Positions 31,363-56,683 are shown, numbered from the stretch's first letter. The stretch: 64,000 nt of DNA from Glandiceps talaboti (GCF_964340395.1 NC_135566.1:14490001-14554000); one strand, 5' to 3'. Notes: generated by a model not told the origin, from the letters alone. Translations and numbers: made by a program.

Positions 31363-34300
31363 GGAAGGATAAGGTAGCTGTGGGGATGAAGGGAGGGGGG
31401 AGGGGGGTCGGTGATAATCTTTCTCGATGCGTAGGTCTACCAGGACACTTATCGTATCATTTCAGCTTTTATATTCTGAATGCATAAAAAGGGATAGTAT
31501 TAATGCAACGATCTACATCATATTTCACTTCACAACTTTAATATGTTATTGCAAACGGAGTACAACACAATCATATTAGGAAATCTCCATGTCTAGCTCT
31601 TGAATACGTCAAATGAAACCCTAATCATTATTTCCCTTGCCTGTATTGATGAGTTTTTAGGTAACAATATTATAAAGACACTTTTCTCGATGAACAAAGT
31701 GGCAGCGATCGGATTTTTAAGCATCGCATATCAAATTAACAAGAGCCGTGACGTCATCCTGGCTGACGAGAGGGGTGGCCACTCAGAAGTGTTGCGATGA
31801 CATTCCCCGCCCAAATCAAATCAAATCAAGTCAAATCCGGCATCAAACAAAAAAAGGATATGGACCTAACTCCAAGGTCGTAACTTTGACGTGGATTTTC
31901 TTATCTCTTCGTTTGTGTGCGAAAAAATTGATTCGTACAACTACAAGCTATAAACATTCAGTATGTGTATTAACGTGACTAGAATGGAAAATGAGATTTT
32001 TGTGAGACCGAAAATGTAGTTGGTGTGAGAACAAGTAGACGGTCGCCGATAGGAGTGAGCAGAAGACGCAAGCCAATGTGTATTAACGTTATCTAATCAA
32101 CAGGCACATTGAATTGTGTGTCTCGTTTGTCAAACTTTACTGTGACAAATTGCCAACAAGTACTGCCACCCATAATGACCAAAGTCATGACGCCATATTG
32201 CGTATTCACCCGCCATACATGTTCGCCAGCTTCGGTATAGTCTTCCAACAGATTCGCCGTGGGTGGTATATATGCATTTGCTCCCAAGATTGGCAGGAAA
32301 ATCAGACAAAATTAAAACCGATTGACATTGTAAAAGAAAGAAAGCTGATTCATTTTTGTCGAGTTTTTTTTTTAAATTTGTGTTTGTTTGCTTCCGTGTT
32401 TACTTGTTGTCTGATGGTATATTCGTCAAGAGGAGTAGGCCAATATGAATTTTAATATTCCGTGACCTGCACCTGACACCGTTGCTTGGACATAAATGGT
32501 CCCGTGTTATTGGAGACCCTGAATTTTGGATCTCAGTTTCGATTTCACAAACTGTCAAGTACGACAGTTTATTACTGTTAATATATTAAATAAATATCAC
32601 CTTGAAAGACTGACTTTTCTGTAGTTCGGATCCGCGGAGCGCACCTGCTTATTGATGTATTAAAAAAACACACACAAAGGAATACAATTTTAACACCAAC
32701 ATGCAAAATAAGATTACCACGGTCATTTTTTTGGTAATTGAACATACTTAGCGGGTGTAAATATGACTTTCGGACAAAGAGATAACAGATGGGGAATACA
32801 GTGAATTTAACGAGAAAACAGTCGGTCTAATAAAAAAAAACGTTAAGACTCTAACATTTTACTCCTCTCTAATCGCATTGAAGTAATGTCCTGAAATTGC
32901 GCCACGACAGCGAAGGTCACAATTATGTCAACGGTAGGTCATTTTCCTACTGTGATGTTAGCGAAGATTTACCGCTGTACTGTGGCATCATGTACCGTAC
33001 CGTCAGCCTCCAACTTCTGACGTCTCGTACACAGGTACAACAGTCGAAAAGTATTTCCAGTAATATTATTGTGACTTGCAACTTAAAGAATTATCCAGCC
33101 CAAATGAAGTCTAAGATAACTAGTGTACAATTAGGCTATTAGCATAAAGGAATGAATATATTGATATATGCAGTGTTCCGGGGAAAAAAATCCAATCTTC
33201 AGACGGTCGGATAAATATGTAATTTTTTCATTTCAAGTTTCTTAAAAAATATATATTATTTTTTATCCGCTATCAAATTGTGACAAGGAAATATAAGTCT
33301 TGTATAGTCCAACTGATATCAATATTTCTCTCGCGCATTTTTTTCTAATGAGAAAAGAGCTCTGAATTAACAAGCATCCTAAAGTTAATATTCATATTCC
33401 TGTTGCTTTGCAATGCATCATCCGCATTTTCTTAAGTATTTCAGATAGACATTGTCAGTTATTCTTCAACATTAATTGAGAGTTTGCTCATATGTTTCTG
33501 AACCCATGGTGACGTATAGATTAATAAGAAAAAAATGAAGGATCTCATGAGAAATATGTTCTCATTATCAATATGGGTATTAAGATATGATAAGAATTCG
33601 TAAGTTTTGCAGAGAGAAATGTGCAATAAATGTATATTTATATGAAATGTATTCATTCAACGAAAATCAAATTTGAAGATAGCTATATTGAAGTAAATAA
33701 ATTAGACTGTGGAACGATTCGTGGTTATGGTGAAAAAAAAAGTAGATTGGCGTCTGCAATTTGACAGACAGTTAAGAGTTTTGTTCATATAGGCCGACTA
33801 TATAGATACATATCCATGACGGTCCACGGACCTTAGCAAGTGTAGAAAAAAAGAGTCTGGCATCACTAGGGTGCCCTCGGGCGGGTTGTAGATGTCTTGG
33901 CGACACTATGGACGGCATCTGAAAGGGTGGTACACGATATTGCCAATGGTTAGCAATCACAACATGTTTCTGACATCTAGGGAACACGATCTTTCACACA
34001 GGTCGCCATCTTCGAGCACTCACCAACCAACTTGTCACTGGCAAGGTCAGATAATCCACTTTCAATTTCGCCTACATAGATTCCTGAAACCGTACTCTCA
34101 ATAATTTGATGAATGGTGACTTTTTAAAAGTTGACAAGCCTGTCTGCAAGTTTGCTAATTCCTGCATTCTAAAAAAAAAATATAATTGATAAGTTGTCAT
34201 TTTAATGCGATCCCCGTTTTGAAATTTGATTTTTTTTCCGTGGATGAGAACGGAATCGGGGCGCCTGTAATCATGTTCGATGTGTGTTTTGTCAAGGATG

Positions 34301-36898
34301 GTGGCATAGGTTGTGACACGGGTTATGACTAGACTTGAAGATAGAAGATTGCGGAAGTTTAAATATGGTCTCTGGATTTAATCTTGTCTTTGATCACTCA
34401 AGCAAAACTAATTGTTAAAATTTCACATCGTCAACTCTATTGGTATGAAGCAGAAACGAGTACGCTGTATCCCTTATCTGTGTTATCTGACGATGTTCCT
34501 GCAGTGTTCAACAACGTGTTATACTCGATTCCTTTCGCCTCAAAGTTGCCATTTTGAACTTTATACGGCTCGATAAACCTGCAATCAACGGGATGATAAT
34601 GTCACATGTGAAGACCCACAATCTGTGTCAATGATATGATCTCGGCGAAAAGCAGTTGGGATCTAACTTTTTTCTAAAAAAAATATTATTTTTGTCAATA
34701 TTTTAGGGTCAACTCCAATAATCAGTTCTGTCTTTTCGACTATTTGTGTTCCGATCTATCCGGTGTCCAGAATATGTAATAGTTACTAATATCGTTTGTG
34801 TTACAACTCTTGACTCTACCTTTTTTTTAAAGAAAAGTTTTGGTAAGCTTATTACATTTTACTCAAATTCATCTTTGTTTTTGAAAATATCTTCAATTTT
34901 TCGTCAACAAAGTAAAAACTTGTGAAATTTCACATTTATACAAACATAAGAGCGACAATGAATGAACAAAAACAGTTATACTTATGGAACTAAATAACAT
35001 CCACCTGTCCGAACGAGATGCACTCGGGTCGACAGACAACAGACTGACTGGTCAGAATCTTCGATAAAATCGGTAATTCTCTCACTTGGAGGTTTTCTGA
35101 CTCCCGACTAATTAGTGTATATGTGAAAGCACTCATTTTTCACGATACACTCTCTTTATTTAGACATTCCTCCCCGTTCAACTGGGTATTTCCTTGATAC
35201 TAAGCCGTCAAAATTTATGGAGGCACGTCATCCGAAATGTGCGGCAGGGGATAGCAAGAAGACCATAACTCAAAGTAAAAAGTCCCCATGTCCCTGTTCT
35301 TGTCGAAATGCCTGTCTCCACTAGTGATTAGTTATATCATTCGCCACGATCGTTAACGATTAGAGTAAATGGAAGAGACAGGGAAAAAACTCGCCTGGGT
35401 GCAAGCTTCAACAAAACTTGTATCTATACTACATTTATCTAATTCTGTTTGTTTTTTGTGTTTATTTTTAGATAGCATACCTCTATTACTTACATCTGAA
35501 GCTATTAACCTACCTAAATCTAGATCACATCGTGTGAAACTTTTTTTTTCTCCCCAGTTTCTCGGAAATTAAAATTCAAGATGGCGTCTCTCGATAATTT
35601 TCAACCTGTCCGTGACTTGTGACCCTTCTGTCAAAATTGTGATTATGAGTTTTCAGTTCGGCGCTCCCGACAAACTGAGAACTTCAATGTCAATATAAAG
35701 CCCCTGGGTGCAATCAAATAACGCCACCTTTGTTTCATGTTAAATAAAGAATAGGTATAACATGCTAAGGGATTTGCACGTCTACAATCTACGTTACACA
35801 TGACACGACCCGTGTTGATGGGAAAACTGAACAATATTTATGGACTACAGTCCCAGCTCGTATTTGCCAGTCGGACTACGCAATGACTCTTTTATTTGTC
35901 TAGATTTACAGTTTGTAGGATTAACTTATTTGATTTTTATTAATGTGGAAATACTATATGGCCTTATGCTGACGTGGTATATAACAAAAGAATACAAAAT
36001 GGTATGCTTGGTATGTCCTTTTTTTCGGTGTTAAATATTCGTTGATTGGGAACAAACAAGCGCAAACGCAAATAGAACTTCAGAATTGCAAAAAAAAAGT
36101 AAAATAGCGCACGTGTCAGTCGTTCTGTTATATGAGAAAGATGAATAACGTTGCCAAACTAGAAATAACGTACCAGAATGTCTTGTTTAACTGAGAATGT
36201 GTTTGGTAGCAGACCACGTGTTTGTGTATAAATAGAAAAATGTATCCCCTATTCTCCTGTCAATAAATTCCTGCAACATTTTACGTCGACATCAGTAACT
36301 TGAAACTGTTTTCTTTCTCGTTATAATTGACTAAAATCTCATCCAAGAAAATGCTCGAAAAAGGAATTATTTTTTTAAATTATGAATCTCTCTGCATAAT
36401 TAATATATGATGCTACATTGTGTCAAGCTCGCGCCATTCCAAATTAGGTGCCACGTGGGTTTATAATTTCAGATTTCGGGTCTGGTATTAAAATGATAGT
36501 TGGTTTTTTTTTTACCACTAACATGTATGATAGCGTATATGGATTATATTACCACCGTGGCTATTTTACAAATACTTTGATATACCGAGCGAGAAAAAAA
36601 ATTGACGTAATATCTAAAAATGATTTTTTTTTTTAAAGTCAGAAGTTATATATACAAAACTGTAACTCTCTATGAAATCATGTTTGATAATCGCAAGAGA
36701 AAAAAAAATACGAATTCAAGACGCAATTCTTAGATGGCATGCATTATCAACATTAGACAGAATACAATGTGGACTTAAATGTAATTGATTTTATTGCGTG
36801 GATCTGGCGACGTGAGCAAATAATGTAAAGTGTGTGGTACGGATAGTTTCCAAATCAAAGTTTGCATACAGTACATTGCGTGTTTGCCCATTTTCCAG

Positions 36899-36970
36899 CA
36901 CGACGTCTCAACTTACACCCGATACATCGGTGTGGCGAGGGAAACCTGTATCAATGAAACTGTAGTCTAA
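36899..36970 (+). CDS. Weak candidate terminal exon, plus strand
   Basis: An acceptor-like GCCCATTTTCCAG is followed by 23 open codons (HDVSTYTRYIGVARE, then TCINETVV) and TAA at 36968-36970, with AATAAA at 37040-37045. The patch is richer in GC than its flanks. It is short, has no recognisable homology, and no upstream exon was found, so chance is quite possible. Confidence 0.15.
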   Translation, partial: HDVSTYTRYIGVARETCINETVV

Positions 36971-37169
36971 AGTGCAATGAAAAATATTGTTTGAGTGACG
37001 ATCGGTGTCATGAACACTTGATATATTTCAGAAGGGAAGAATAAAAAAATGACATAAAATTTGTTTTTAAAATCTCTCTCTCTATATATGATAGAGTTTT
37101 TAAATCATAATATTCATTTCAATACAAAAGGTTCATAGTATTAAAGGTTTCCTTAAGAGTGTATAACGT

Positions 37170-37360
<191 letters not shown>

Positions 37361-39497
37361 CTTTAGTGTGTTCTTACATATTTCACAGGGTGGTATATCT
37401 TTCGGTTAGAAAATATGATATTACAAGTATATGTACTGATCAACATTTGCTATTTTAATCTGATCTGCAAAGTAAGAAATTATGGTATTATGTAAAGTGA
37501 CAAAAGATTGCCCCAAATTCAGGAAAGATGATATTTTTTTTCTTTTCAGAATGACAAAATAGTATTGAATTGTAATGTTTGTTATTTTAAGCATTAAACG
37601 GGTGGTCACTGGATTAAGTGTTGGTTAAGTAATGTGTTTTCTTGAGAGGTTATCTATAATAATGATGAAAATAAATTGTGAAATTTTTTTTTTAACTTTG
37701 AAATGCCAAACTAGGTTTGTATATATACGTTGGTTAGGAAGTTGGTATTAATACAGTGTTAAATGTCTCAAACAGACAGATTGTGATGATCTGTGGATTT
37801 GTGATATTAATAGGCAAAATGATTCGTATTGCAAGCTGAATGATGACTGTAAAATTCCTAAGGGGTTTCTTTTTTACATGCAAGGTGTTGGACAGTAGGG
37901 AGATGCTTTTTGTGTCCATATTACAAATGGACCAACACGGTGTCACATATATTACTTTTGCACAAAAAAACACGAAAAGATGATTGGACTCGAGAGACTG
38001 CATCGTGATTAGAATTGATACAACTTGATTCTGAGTGTCCACTCCAAGGCCCTTTTCTGTAAACAGCAATTGTTCAAAACGTGTCGGGAGAAAACTTTCA
38101 CACGTACGGTACACAATGGACAAGCTGTATCCTTCAGAGTGGTTGCTTTCACACGGGGGGGGGGGGGGGGGGGCGGACATTCTGGTACTTCCAAATCGTG
38201 GTTTGAAAAGAGCTGCTCGCTTCTCGAACAATGTTTTACTACACTGACTTACTTCACCGTGCCCTAGGTACTACAACTTTAGTACAAGAGCTTTTCCGCA
38301 CATAACAGACGGCATAGCGAAACAAAATACAAAGAACAATGTACTGTTAGACCCAATACCCGATTCCTGTAATTTCATGCAGTAATATTACCTAAGAAAT
38401 GTTTTTTTTTCTCTTTCTCGGCAAGTAACGCTGGTGTACTAAGGCTATAGTTCAAACGCTGTTCACGACTACCTTTTATAATTTTTGTTCAGTATCTCTT
38501 TGAACTTGTGTTATCTAGTTTTTGGCCTCTACAATGTCAGACTAACAGAAGAAATACAATATAAAGACGCGACACGTGGCATTTGTTGGTCAAGTTTGAC
38601 GGTTGTTTCATGTAAATTTTGCACGTTTTATTTCATTGCAGTTACTCCCCTAAGAAGGTATTCTTTCTTTTTCTTTGCTAAAACAAAACATCACTATTTA
38701 ATTGTCAAATCGTTTTCTTTTCAATTAAAAAGACAAACAACAGCTACACAATGACGGTTTTATTACAATAGTCTGGGTGTCCTACATAAGCTTATCTCAC
38801 TCGTTTTATTTCAAAAAGCGAGTGAATTGAAACATACAGGATGATATTGGGAATTTTTTGAAAATCTGTTAGAAATTTAGGGATTTTGTCTAGTCTAGCA
38901 TGTTATCGCTGAAATAGCCACTAAGAGCAGCAGCTGCGACGTAAAGGGCTCTGATCGTAATGCCGGTACAATCCTTGTGTGCGACAAAAGACATGTTGTC
39001 CAGGGGCACTGCACTAATACACCAGTCGAAAGTATGGGCTCTTAATACGAACGAAAACAAAAACGAGAGAGGGTTTACACCAAAAAGAAATGTACATAAA
39101 ATGGCTCGAAAGTGGCTAGAAGATAAGTGCGCAGCTTCGATTCATCAACTTCCACTCAATACGAAACAGCACCAAGCCGCTTTTCCATACACAGATGCAC
39201 GCACTGCTGTGTGAATGTCTTCGAGCTCCAAGCGATCCTAAACACGTGTTGTACGACACATGTAATGGTTCCTTCGACAAGAAAGGCGTACATAGAGTAG
39301 AGAACCGGGGAAAAAAATGAAGCCCCGTAGCCGGGAACTGTACTTTAGAAGAGTGAAGCAGACGAGACTACAGTATCCGCCTCTATACCGGTGGTTGTGT
39401 TTGTTTGCACGGCACACACAGTAGCGAAATATCATTAGTGGACGGGCGTCAAGTACAAATAATACGTGTCGCCTTTCTATTTAATCAGGCCTGATCC

Positions 39498-39540
39498 AAT
39501 TTACACCTCCCAGATACTGTGGCGCCTCAAATTTACACCT
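39498..39540 (-). promoter_or_regulatory. Pair of AGGTGTAA T-box-like motifs
   Basis: AATTTACACCT occurs at 39498-39508 and again at 39530-39540; the minus strand reads AGGTGTAAATT both times, one base off the T-box half-site. The two are in the same orientation, 32 bases apart. Confidence 0.25.
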
Positions 39541-41804
39541 AATAAATCTCAATGGGTTCTCTATTTGTTGTAGTATTGGAGGCTTATTTCCAAAGCGCTT
39601 GTTGGACACACACAAACATAATTGGCATAGAGGAGACAGTCCCCCCAAATGCTAGCCACTTTATCAACAACCATCACATGTTTTAAAAAAACGCAGTAAA
39701 AACAAAGTTCGACCCTTTTTTTCAGCATTCACTAGAACTCAGACAATCATGCCGTCCAGCATGGCTGCGCCCATTGTGTTTATTCGTCTGGGACCAGGCC
39801 CCATAGCCACCGTCGAAGTATAATTCTTTTCTTACACTGAGGCCATTTTCTTGTCACTCACTAGGTTAAAAGAGGTCGGAGTTCTACGTTTGAGTCTGCA
39901 ATAAAGCCTCGCAATAACTTACTCGCCGTGGCAACTTGTCATTCTAGGTGTAGCGATAGGTGCTATTTAAGTTTGACACATATATACATAATATAACGTT
40001 CCTCTCTTGGTAGAGTCAGAGTATCATAGCTTGATACTCTGGTGTTAGAGTTCAAAATCGGACATCTCCTCAATCTCACGACTTGCACCTTTTTTTTTTA
40101 AATTAGCATTTCTTTGTTCCGAACCGTCGCAAGAAGAAAAAAAAACAAGTTGACACGGATTGACTGCTTTACTACTGAACACATCGCGATTAAAGAAGAG
40201 TAGACATAACCTATCTGATGAGATTTTAATTAAAAACCCGATCATAATATCTGTATATTAACACGGTACGTCCCGTTGTTTCGTGAACTTTTCGACAGAA
40301 ACCTAGTTTTACTAATTATGCCAAGAGATCGAAACATATAGTAATAGTAGTAGTGTTGGTGGTAGTAGTCGTAGTTACAGACTGGTGTTGTCTCATCGTT
40401 GGTCGATTAAATGGGGCATTATGGTAAACGACGCTTAGACCATCGCAGTCGATATTTCAAGAATGAAACAGTAAGGGTGGTCGTTGCATTCGAGTTTCTG
40501 GCCGCAATTTCCATGTGTTGGACTCAAATGCACCGCCTTCTGTCACAACTCGGAGCTAGGATTAGGTCTCCACACACCGTGGTCTGCTTGACGCCAAAAC
40601 TGTCAGCTCACAAATTAACGTACGCGTATCTGAAACCCGTCTCGTTAGCTGATGAAGACAAAGTGAGCACAGAGGCTCTCTACCTATTTTATGATTTGAC
40701 AAATGCCCAAATTTTTTGTTAGTACTGCTTTACCGTGTCGTTGAAAGATTAAACCGTTGTGGGGTTTCTAGCAACCACTTGTACATTACTAGTGAATTAT
40801 ATCGGTCCTTGACAAGCGGCCAGTGACAAAAAAACAAAACCAACAAACACGACAAAGCAAAACCAATAACCGCGAGATAAGGCAAACATTACGGGCTGTA
40901 AAATCGAAGACGTAAATGCTATACGGTATCAATGGAAATCTAGCCAGGAAAGGTAGAAATCCAGTCTCTCTTCTGTAAACAAGTTTACTTTCCAATTTCG
41001 ATTTCAACGAGGTCGCTTTTTTTTAGGAGTCCAGACCATACTGGAATAAATAGCTATTAGGAAAAACTTAATTTTATGTCACTTGAATTGCAAATGATGT
41101 GTTGCTTTTAATGAGTTCTTTGTTTGAGCAATAATAAAGGGGATACAGAAATCGCTGAAACAAGATTTTAAGAGCTAAGTCTGTTCTCTGTGGCAATTTG
41201 CAGGCAGATATATCTGTGGAAACTGTAAAGACACAGTTGAACGTTTGATTATGTTGTTCAACTGTTTGATATTCCCTTCAGAACCTTCCATTTCTGCCAC
41301 GTCGAGCAGATAAGCGTCTCAAATGTGCAATTTCACCAAGTACATGTGAGTGAATCGCTCAAACCATCAATACTACCTTCTCTACGTCTCCAGAGTTGCT
41401 AATGAGAGAAACGTAAAATATACAACACGGGTACAAGCTCGTGTACCTAGCAAATGATTCGGAATATGTGGCCTATATCCGGGCAGATGCATACTAGCGT
41501 GCGTCTGAACGGTATCACAGCATATTAGCAAATACAAATGATTTGATCATTTTTCTGCCATTCAAAATAAGTTTTCAAAACAATAATATTGACACGCCGA
41601 GCCTTGAAAAATTATCTCTACTTCCGTCCTGGTGGTGAAAGTAAGGACTGGTGCATGATGGGAACCAGTCTCTTGCGTCTAAGGTGACTGTGAGAAGCTG
41701 TACCAACTTGATATGCCTACAGCATCAGAAGCCATTTTAGAAATTCGTTTTAAAATATAAAATTAATCTTGTCTGTGAGCACGCTGAACATTTGTCCCGA
41801 AGAG

Positions 41805-41836
41805 AAAGGCATTGGGAAGCAGTCTCCCAATGCTTT
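41805..41836. other. Short hairpin
   Basis: GCATTGGGA (41809-41817) pairs with TCCCAATGC (41825-41833) across a 7-base loop; AAA/TTT extends it past one bulged G. Too short for a microRNA precursor. Confidence 0.5.
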
Positions 41837-42515
41837 AATTTACAAGCAAGAACTTCAACTGCCTATCAATCCGCCCAGCCCAGTAATTCGTGTGTAGAAG
41901 GTACTCATATTTCGTTCCTAAGTGAAAATTGTCTGAATGCACAGGGTGTCAAGGCCTGGGTCTGGCGACAACACCGAATATTAAAACGAGCCTCGTTCAT
42001 CATATGCCACTAAACCTAATTTTAGAAAGCTTATCATTTGAAACAAAAACAAAAATTTAAAATGCAAGGGGGAACATCATCGCGTGTTGAACCAGTTACC
42101 GAAATAGGACTTAAATAATACCAAACTGAATGAGACGGATATTTTTGGCGGAGAGAAACAGAATTTATGCAGGTTTCGTTTAATGGTGCTACCCCATCTC
42201 ATTTGCCTAATGATACCGTCTCTACGCTAAAGCTAGCTGTCTCCTCTTCATAGCCCCGCTCATTTGTACTTCATAGCCCTATGATTACAGTTTCTGACCT
42301 CCTATCCACTGGAACCCACGCGACTAACAAGGCCCGCCAAATAACAAATGAAACATTTGCCGATGAATTTGCATCCTCTTTGAATATCCTCTTTTGAAAA
42401 GTCCGCGAAGTTATCCAAATTTGAAAGCCGGGTGGCGTTTTTACCATGAGAGGTGGAGTGAAGAGACAAAACATTGAGAGAATTCATAACAGTGCAGTGT
42501 GGATGGTAGGCCCGT

Positions 42516-42582
42516 GTATGTATGTATGTATGTATGTATGTATGTATGTATGTATGTATGTATGTATGTATGTATGTATGTG
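42516..42582. repeat. (TATG)n microsatellite
   Basis: About 16 tetranucleotide units. Confidence 0.98.
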
Positions 42583-44414
42583 CGTGTGTGTGCACTCACT
42601 GGAATGGGTTGTGTGTTCAACTGCGAGGCACCCATTCATTCAACTTGGTGGCTCAGAGTCCGCAGAGACCTAACAACTTTTCTTTGGGAAATCACCGGTG
42701 AAATGATCACCAAAACCCCGTCCCACCCACTTTTACTCTGCGAAGATTATTTTTTTCTTTACATTAAAAGCCACATATGGTATATCACCAAAGCCTAATC
42801 AGAGAAATGTTTTTGAAATAACAGCGTGAAAAGGTTGAGGTGGACAGAGAGGTGAAGCAGAGAGAATATAGTGAGCACTTAAAAATGCATGCAAACACAT
42901 ACTCAAGTTTCATTATATTTTACATTTTATTACCCCCAACATGTAGCTGAAATATTGCCCGTAGAGTCGATGGGTTTACTTGGACAATCTTTACAGAACA
43001 CTCACAAAGGACGTTGTACTGGCAATTCGAACAAAAAAACGATACATTGTAACAACACATACCAGTGCCCAAGCCATGACAACTATGGACATCAGTTTGT
43101 GACTAACAAGAACGGTGGGTTTTGTAAGTTTGAAATAACTTTTAAATCTCATTCAAAAATAAACTAAAAGGTGTAAGAGTACCTTTCGTGTTTTTTTTCT
43201 TCTATAATACAAGAAAGCTTCGGTTAAACCATTACGGTAACGTTTCTTAAATAAATTATAACTTTTTAAAAAATTCTCCTCGTGAACGTCGAAAAATACG
43301 TTTAGCGAATATAACACATAAATAACTTTGTTTCCACACACTTATTTAAATATGTACACTGAACTTGAAACATGACTGTATGTGGCGACACAGACATAGA
43401 AAAACAAAAGAAAACCATCATGGTATCCTGTCGGAAAACAAAACTTTTTGTTGATTATCTGGAACACCTTTATCATTCCTGTTTTGTCAGACTAGAACAG
43501 CTTCTAAACACAACGACAAAGAACATATTTGAAGACGAGAACGGTGACCTATCATTTTTCTTAACATAAATTAACACGTTCACACCGCCATGTTTACTGT
43601 TCAACTGGTCGCCATTAACTATTTACAAAATGCTTGTTCTGTCTTGCTGTCAAGAGCCACTTCAGACTTCGGCAGTCTCCGTTAATATTTTTATCTACTT
43701 AGTTGACATGCGTTGAGAAATTGACATCTTTGGTTCTACAAATTTAATAACAAGTTGCGCTGTTGACTCAATTCCTATTCGTATCTGCCATTTGGTGATA
43801 TATTTTGGGTTCTTTTCTCTCCCTCTCTACTTCTTTGGTCACTTAAAAATTATCTTAATATGGATGTTGCCTAACGGCAACAGAGTTATGCAAGTATCAC
43901 TGGCAGCTACTCACTGTATTAGCAGGAGTGCATTACGGCTAGGGGAAGGCTGAGTATGTACCGATCAAACAGCAGATTGGTGGGGTACTGATAGTAGGCC
44001 GAGACAAGCAGATAACTTGAGATAACCCTGCGACACTGCACTACACTTGTCAACAAGCTGAAGCAGCATTTAAAGGTTTTTGGAGTGACGTGTACTCTAG
44101 TTAGTATCGGCCTATGCCGACTTTGACATTATCTAGTAGCGTTCTTCCAAAGCAATTTTCCAACACGGTACCTGTTATTTTTTTATATATAGTGCACCAG
44201 AGAAAGACAATACAACAGGGATTTGTACACATATTTAGTCAATAACGGTGGGTAAAAGAGACTATTCAAATATATATTATCCCCATACATTGACCACTGT
44301 TTTTTATCCTGATACTACTTCATTGCTAAGTTGTGTGTTGAAAGTGTTCTGAAATAAACAGGGTAAACGATATTTGGACAGGGATCTCAGTCTCTTTTAC
44401 TATGATGTATATGT
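42583..44414. other. Downstream flank and probable 3' UTR of Tbx2/3
   Basis: No AATAAA lies on the minus strand in the first 600 bases after the stop. Variant signals are TATAAA at 44187-44182 and ATTAAA at 43748-43743, so the 3' UTR may be about 230 or 670 bases. A perfect 6-bp stem with a TAAC loop (GTTGCC/GGCAAC) sits at 43866-43881. No other gene seen. Confidence 0.35.
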
Positions 44415-55053
<10,639 letters not shown>

Positions 55054-55143
55054 ATATACTACAACTGAGGATAGCTTGCTTGCTGCAGCTCCGACTGACT
55101 TGCCTATATCGTATCTCCGTATCTTAATGAGCTATGGTAGTTG

Positions 55144-55171
55144 ATTGGCTATTTCACACGCGTCGACCAAT
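55144..55171. promoter_or_regulatory. Pair of inverted CCAAT boxes upstream of Tbx2/3
   Basis: ATTGG (CCAAT on the minus strand) at 55144-55148 and CCAAT on the plus strand at 55167-55171, 91-118 bp upstream of the start codon. Both are extended (AGCCAATCA and ACCAATCAG), matching NF-Y sites. I see no clear TATA box at a matching distance. The position fits a core promoter, but the transcription start is not known. Confidence 0.45.
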
Positions 55172-56675
55172 CAGCGATGAGTATAGGCGTGTTAGTGGCA
55201 ACTTACACGACGTATCAGCCATAAACAAGGTGTCGGAACGCACAACGTACTTATGACATTATCACATCAATCGTGCTAAAATGTCAACATAATTAAATAT
55301 CCACCAATGCAGCGCCAAATGGGAGTACGCTTGTGGTTTGGTGAGCAGGGGGCTACGACTCGAAATGTCTGCTAGACGAATAAATATTGTCCTTGCCTTC
55401 CACTTTCCACTTTTAAAATTTACAATGCGCTCAAAATCAATATACAGTCGGTCCCATGAAAAGTGATAGAAATTTAAGCCAATATTTGCAGAAAATATAA
55501 AATTTCCTCCAGGGGAAGCAAATCTGTAGACAAGGGTCTGGAAATAGGTTCGTTTTAATTTTGCGCTATTTTCGATGACACGCCCACCATGGACAACTGG
55601 CAGCCGAAGGTGTCAAAATCCAGCCTGCTATTGTTAACGTAGACTGGCTCCGTTTACATAGCCGGGGTACTTCCCCGTTATGCTGCTTCATTCACAAATT
55701 GGGGATACCCCTGTGAATAGGCAGCATCGATCCTGGCGAATTTGGTTGGAATATGGGCGCAAATTTCGGCGCTGAATTTGGTGGGAGTACGGCTAGTAAT
55801 ATTTATGCCTTTTATTGGAGGCGGGTCAGCTGAAAGCGTGAAAATGACGAGCGGAACATCTAAAGTGATTAGCCATTCTAGCATTCCATTTTGACGTAAA
55901 TGCATAAGTACTGTTGGCGCCAGTCGTGTGACGACACACAATGAAGAGCGTCTGGTATCAGTTTTCATTCACTAAAATATGTTCCGGCCCCTAACTCTGA
56001 ATACTCTTGGCGCTATCCATCAAGGCAAGGCGTCTACGGCCAGTTAGCGACCTTAAAACGTCACCAAACGCATGTCATTTTTGATGGATGACCAACATAG
56101 AGAAAATGGAGGCACATAATCGGTATTGTTTAGCTCAGGCACGAGCATTTGATCATTTTTCGACATATTTTACAGCCGCTGCTACCGCATCCACCATGTT
56201 TGAATGCATTGTTCAGGGCTCAAGTTCAGAGACTACCGCCTAACTGATTGAGTTGCCTCTCTGGCTCCGTTATTCTTCGCTGTATTTTTAGCTGAGAAAC
56301 GCATTCATGGCTGAAAAATAATATTAAATTCGAGCACAATGCAAACTCTCCTTTATAATATGGCAGCCAGCCTGCATCCGACTAGTTCCATGATTGATTT
56401 ATTAACAGATATGCACTGTCGTCTTGTCCCCGACGTGTTACTAGTCTCCGAGCCTATAGTAAGCGTCTGACGGCAACCGACGACACTGACACTACTTTTG
56501 TATTTGGTCGCACTATGTTTGTTTGATAGAAAAGGCTATTATCTATAATTAGTGTGTTGATGGACAGTTTTCCCACATGTGCTCCTCCCTAAGCCAATCG
56601 GCTATGCGCTGGGGATAATTGCTGTTGACGAGGTAAAGTGTTAACATAATTAATAAGCGCCACTGAAAACGCGTG

Positions 56676-56683
56676 AGGTGTGA
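56676..56683 (+). promoter_or_regulatory. T-box half-site AGGTGTGA
   Basis: An exact match to the consensus T-box half-site, 1.6 kb upstream of the Tbx2/3 start, in a patch with CCAAT and TAAT motifs. An 8-base match is expected about twice by chance in 64 kb on both strands, so binding is only a possibility. Confidence 0.2.

Larger units (their letters stand above)
28250..37169. other. 9-kb gene-free stretch
   Basis: Unique AT-rich DNA. Holds a 20-bp minisatellite (31276-31362) and the weak plus-strand exon candidate at 36899. Short open frames, including a 35-codon Cys-rich one at 35217-35324, are not recognisable. Confidence 0.45.

Noticed and set aside
32093-32312. Minus-strand frame with a hydrophobic start (IFLPILGANAY)
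   Set aside because: Looked like a signal peptide, but there is no in-frame ATG before the upstream stop and no good acceptor.
37734-38231. 165-codon minus-strand frame with poly-Pro
   Set aside because: Poly-Pro comes from the 19-base G run; no homology, splice signals or codon bias.
39744-39822. GC-rich ATG frame MPSSMAAPIVFIRLG on the plus strand
   Set aside because: Only 24 codons, with an open frame on the other strand too; no splice donor or homology.
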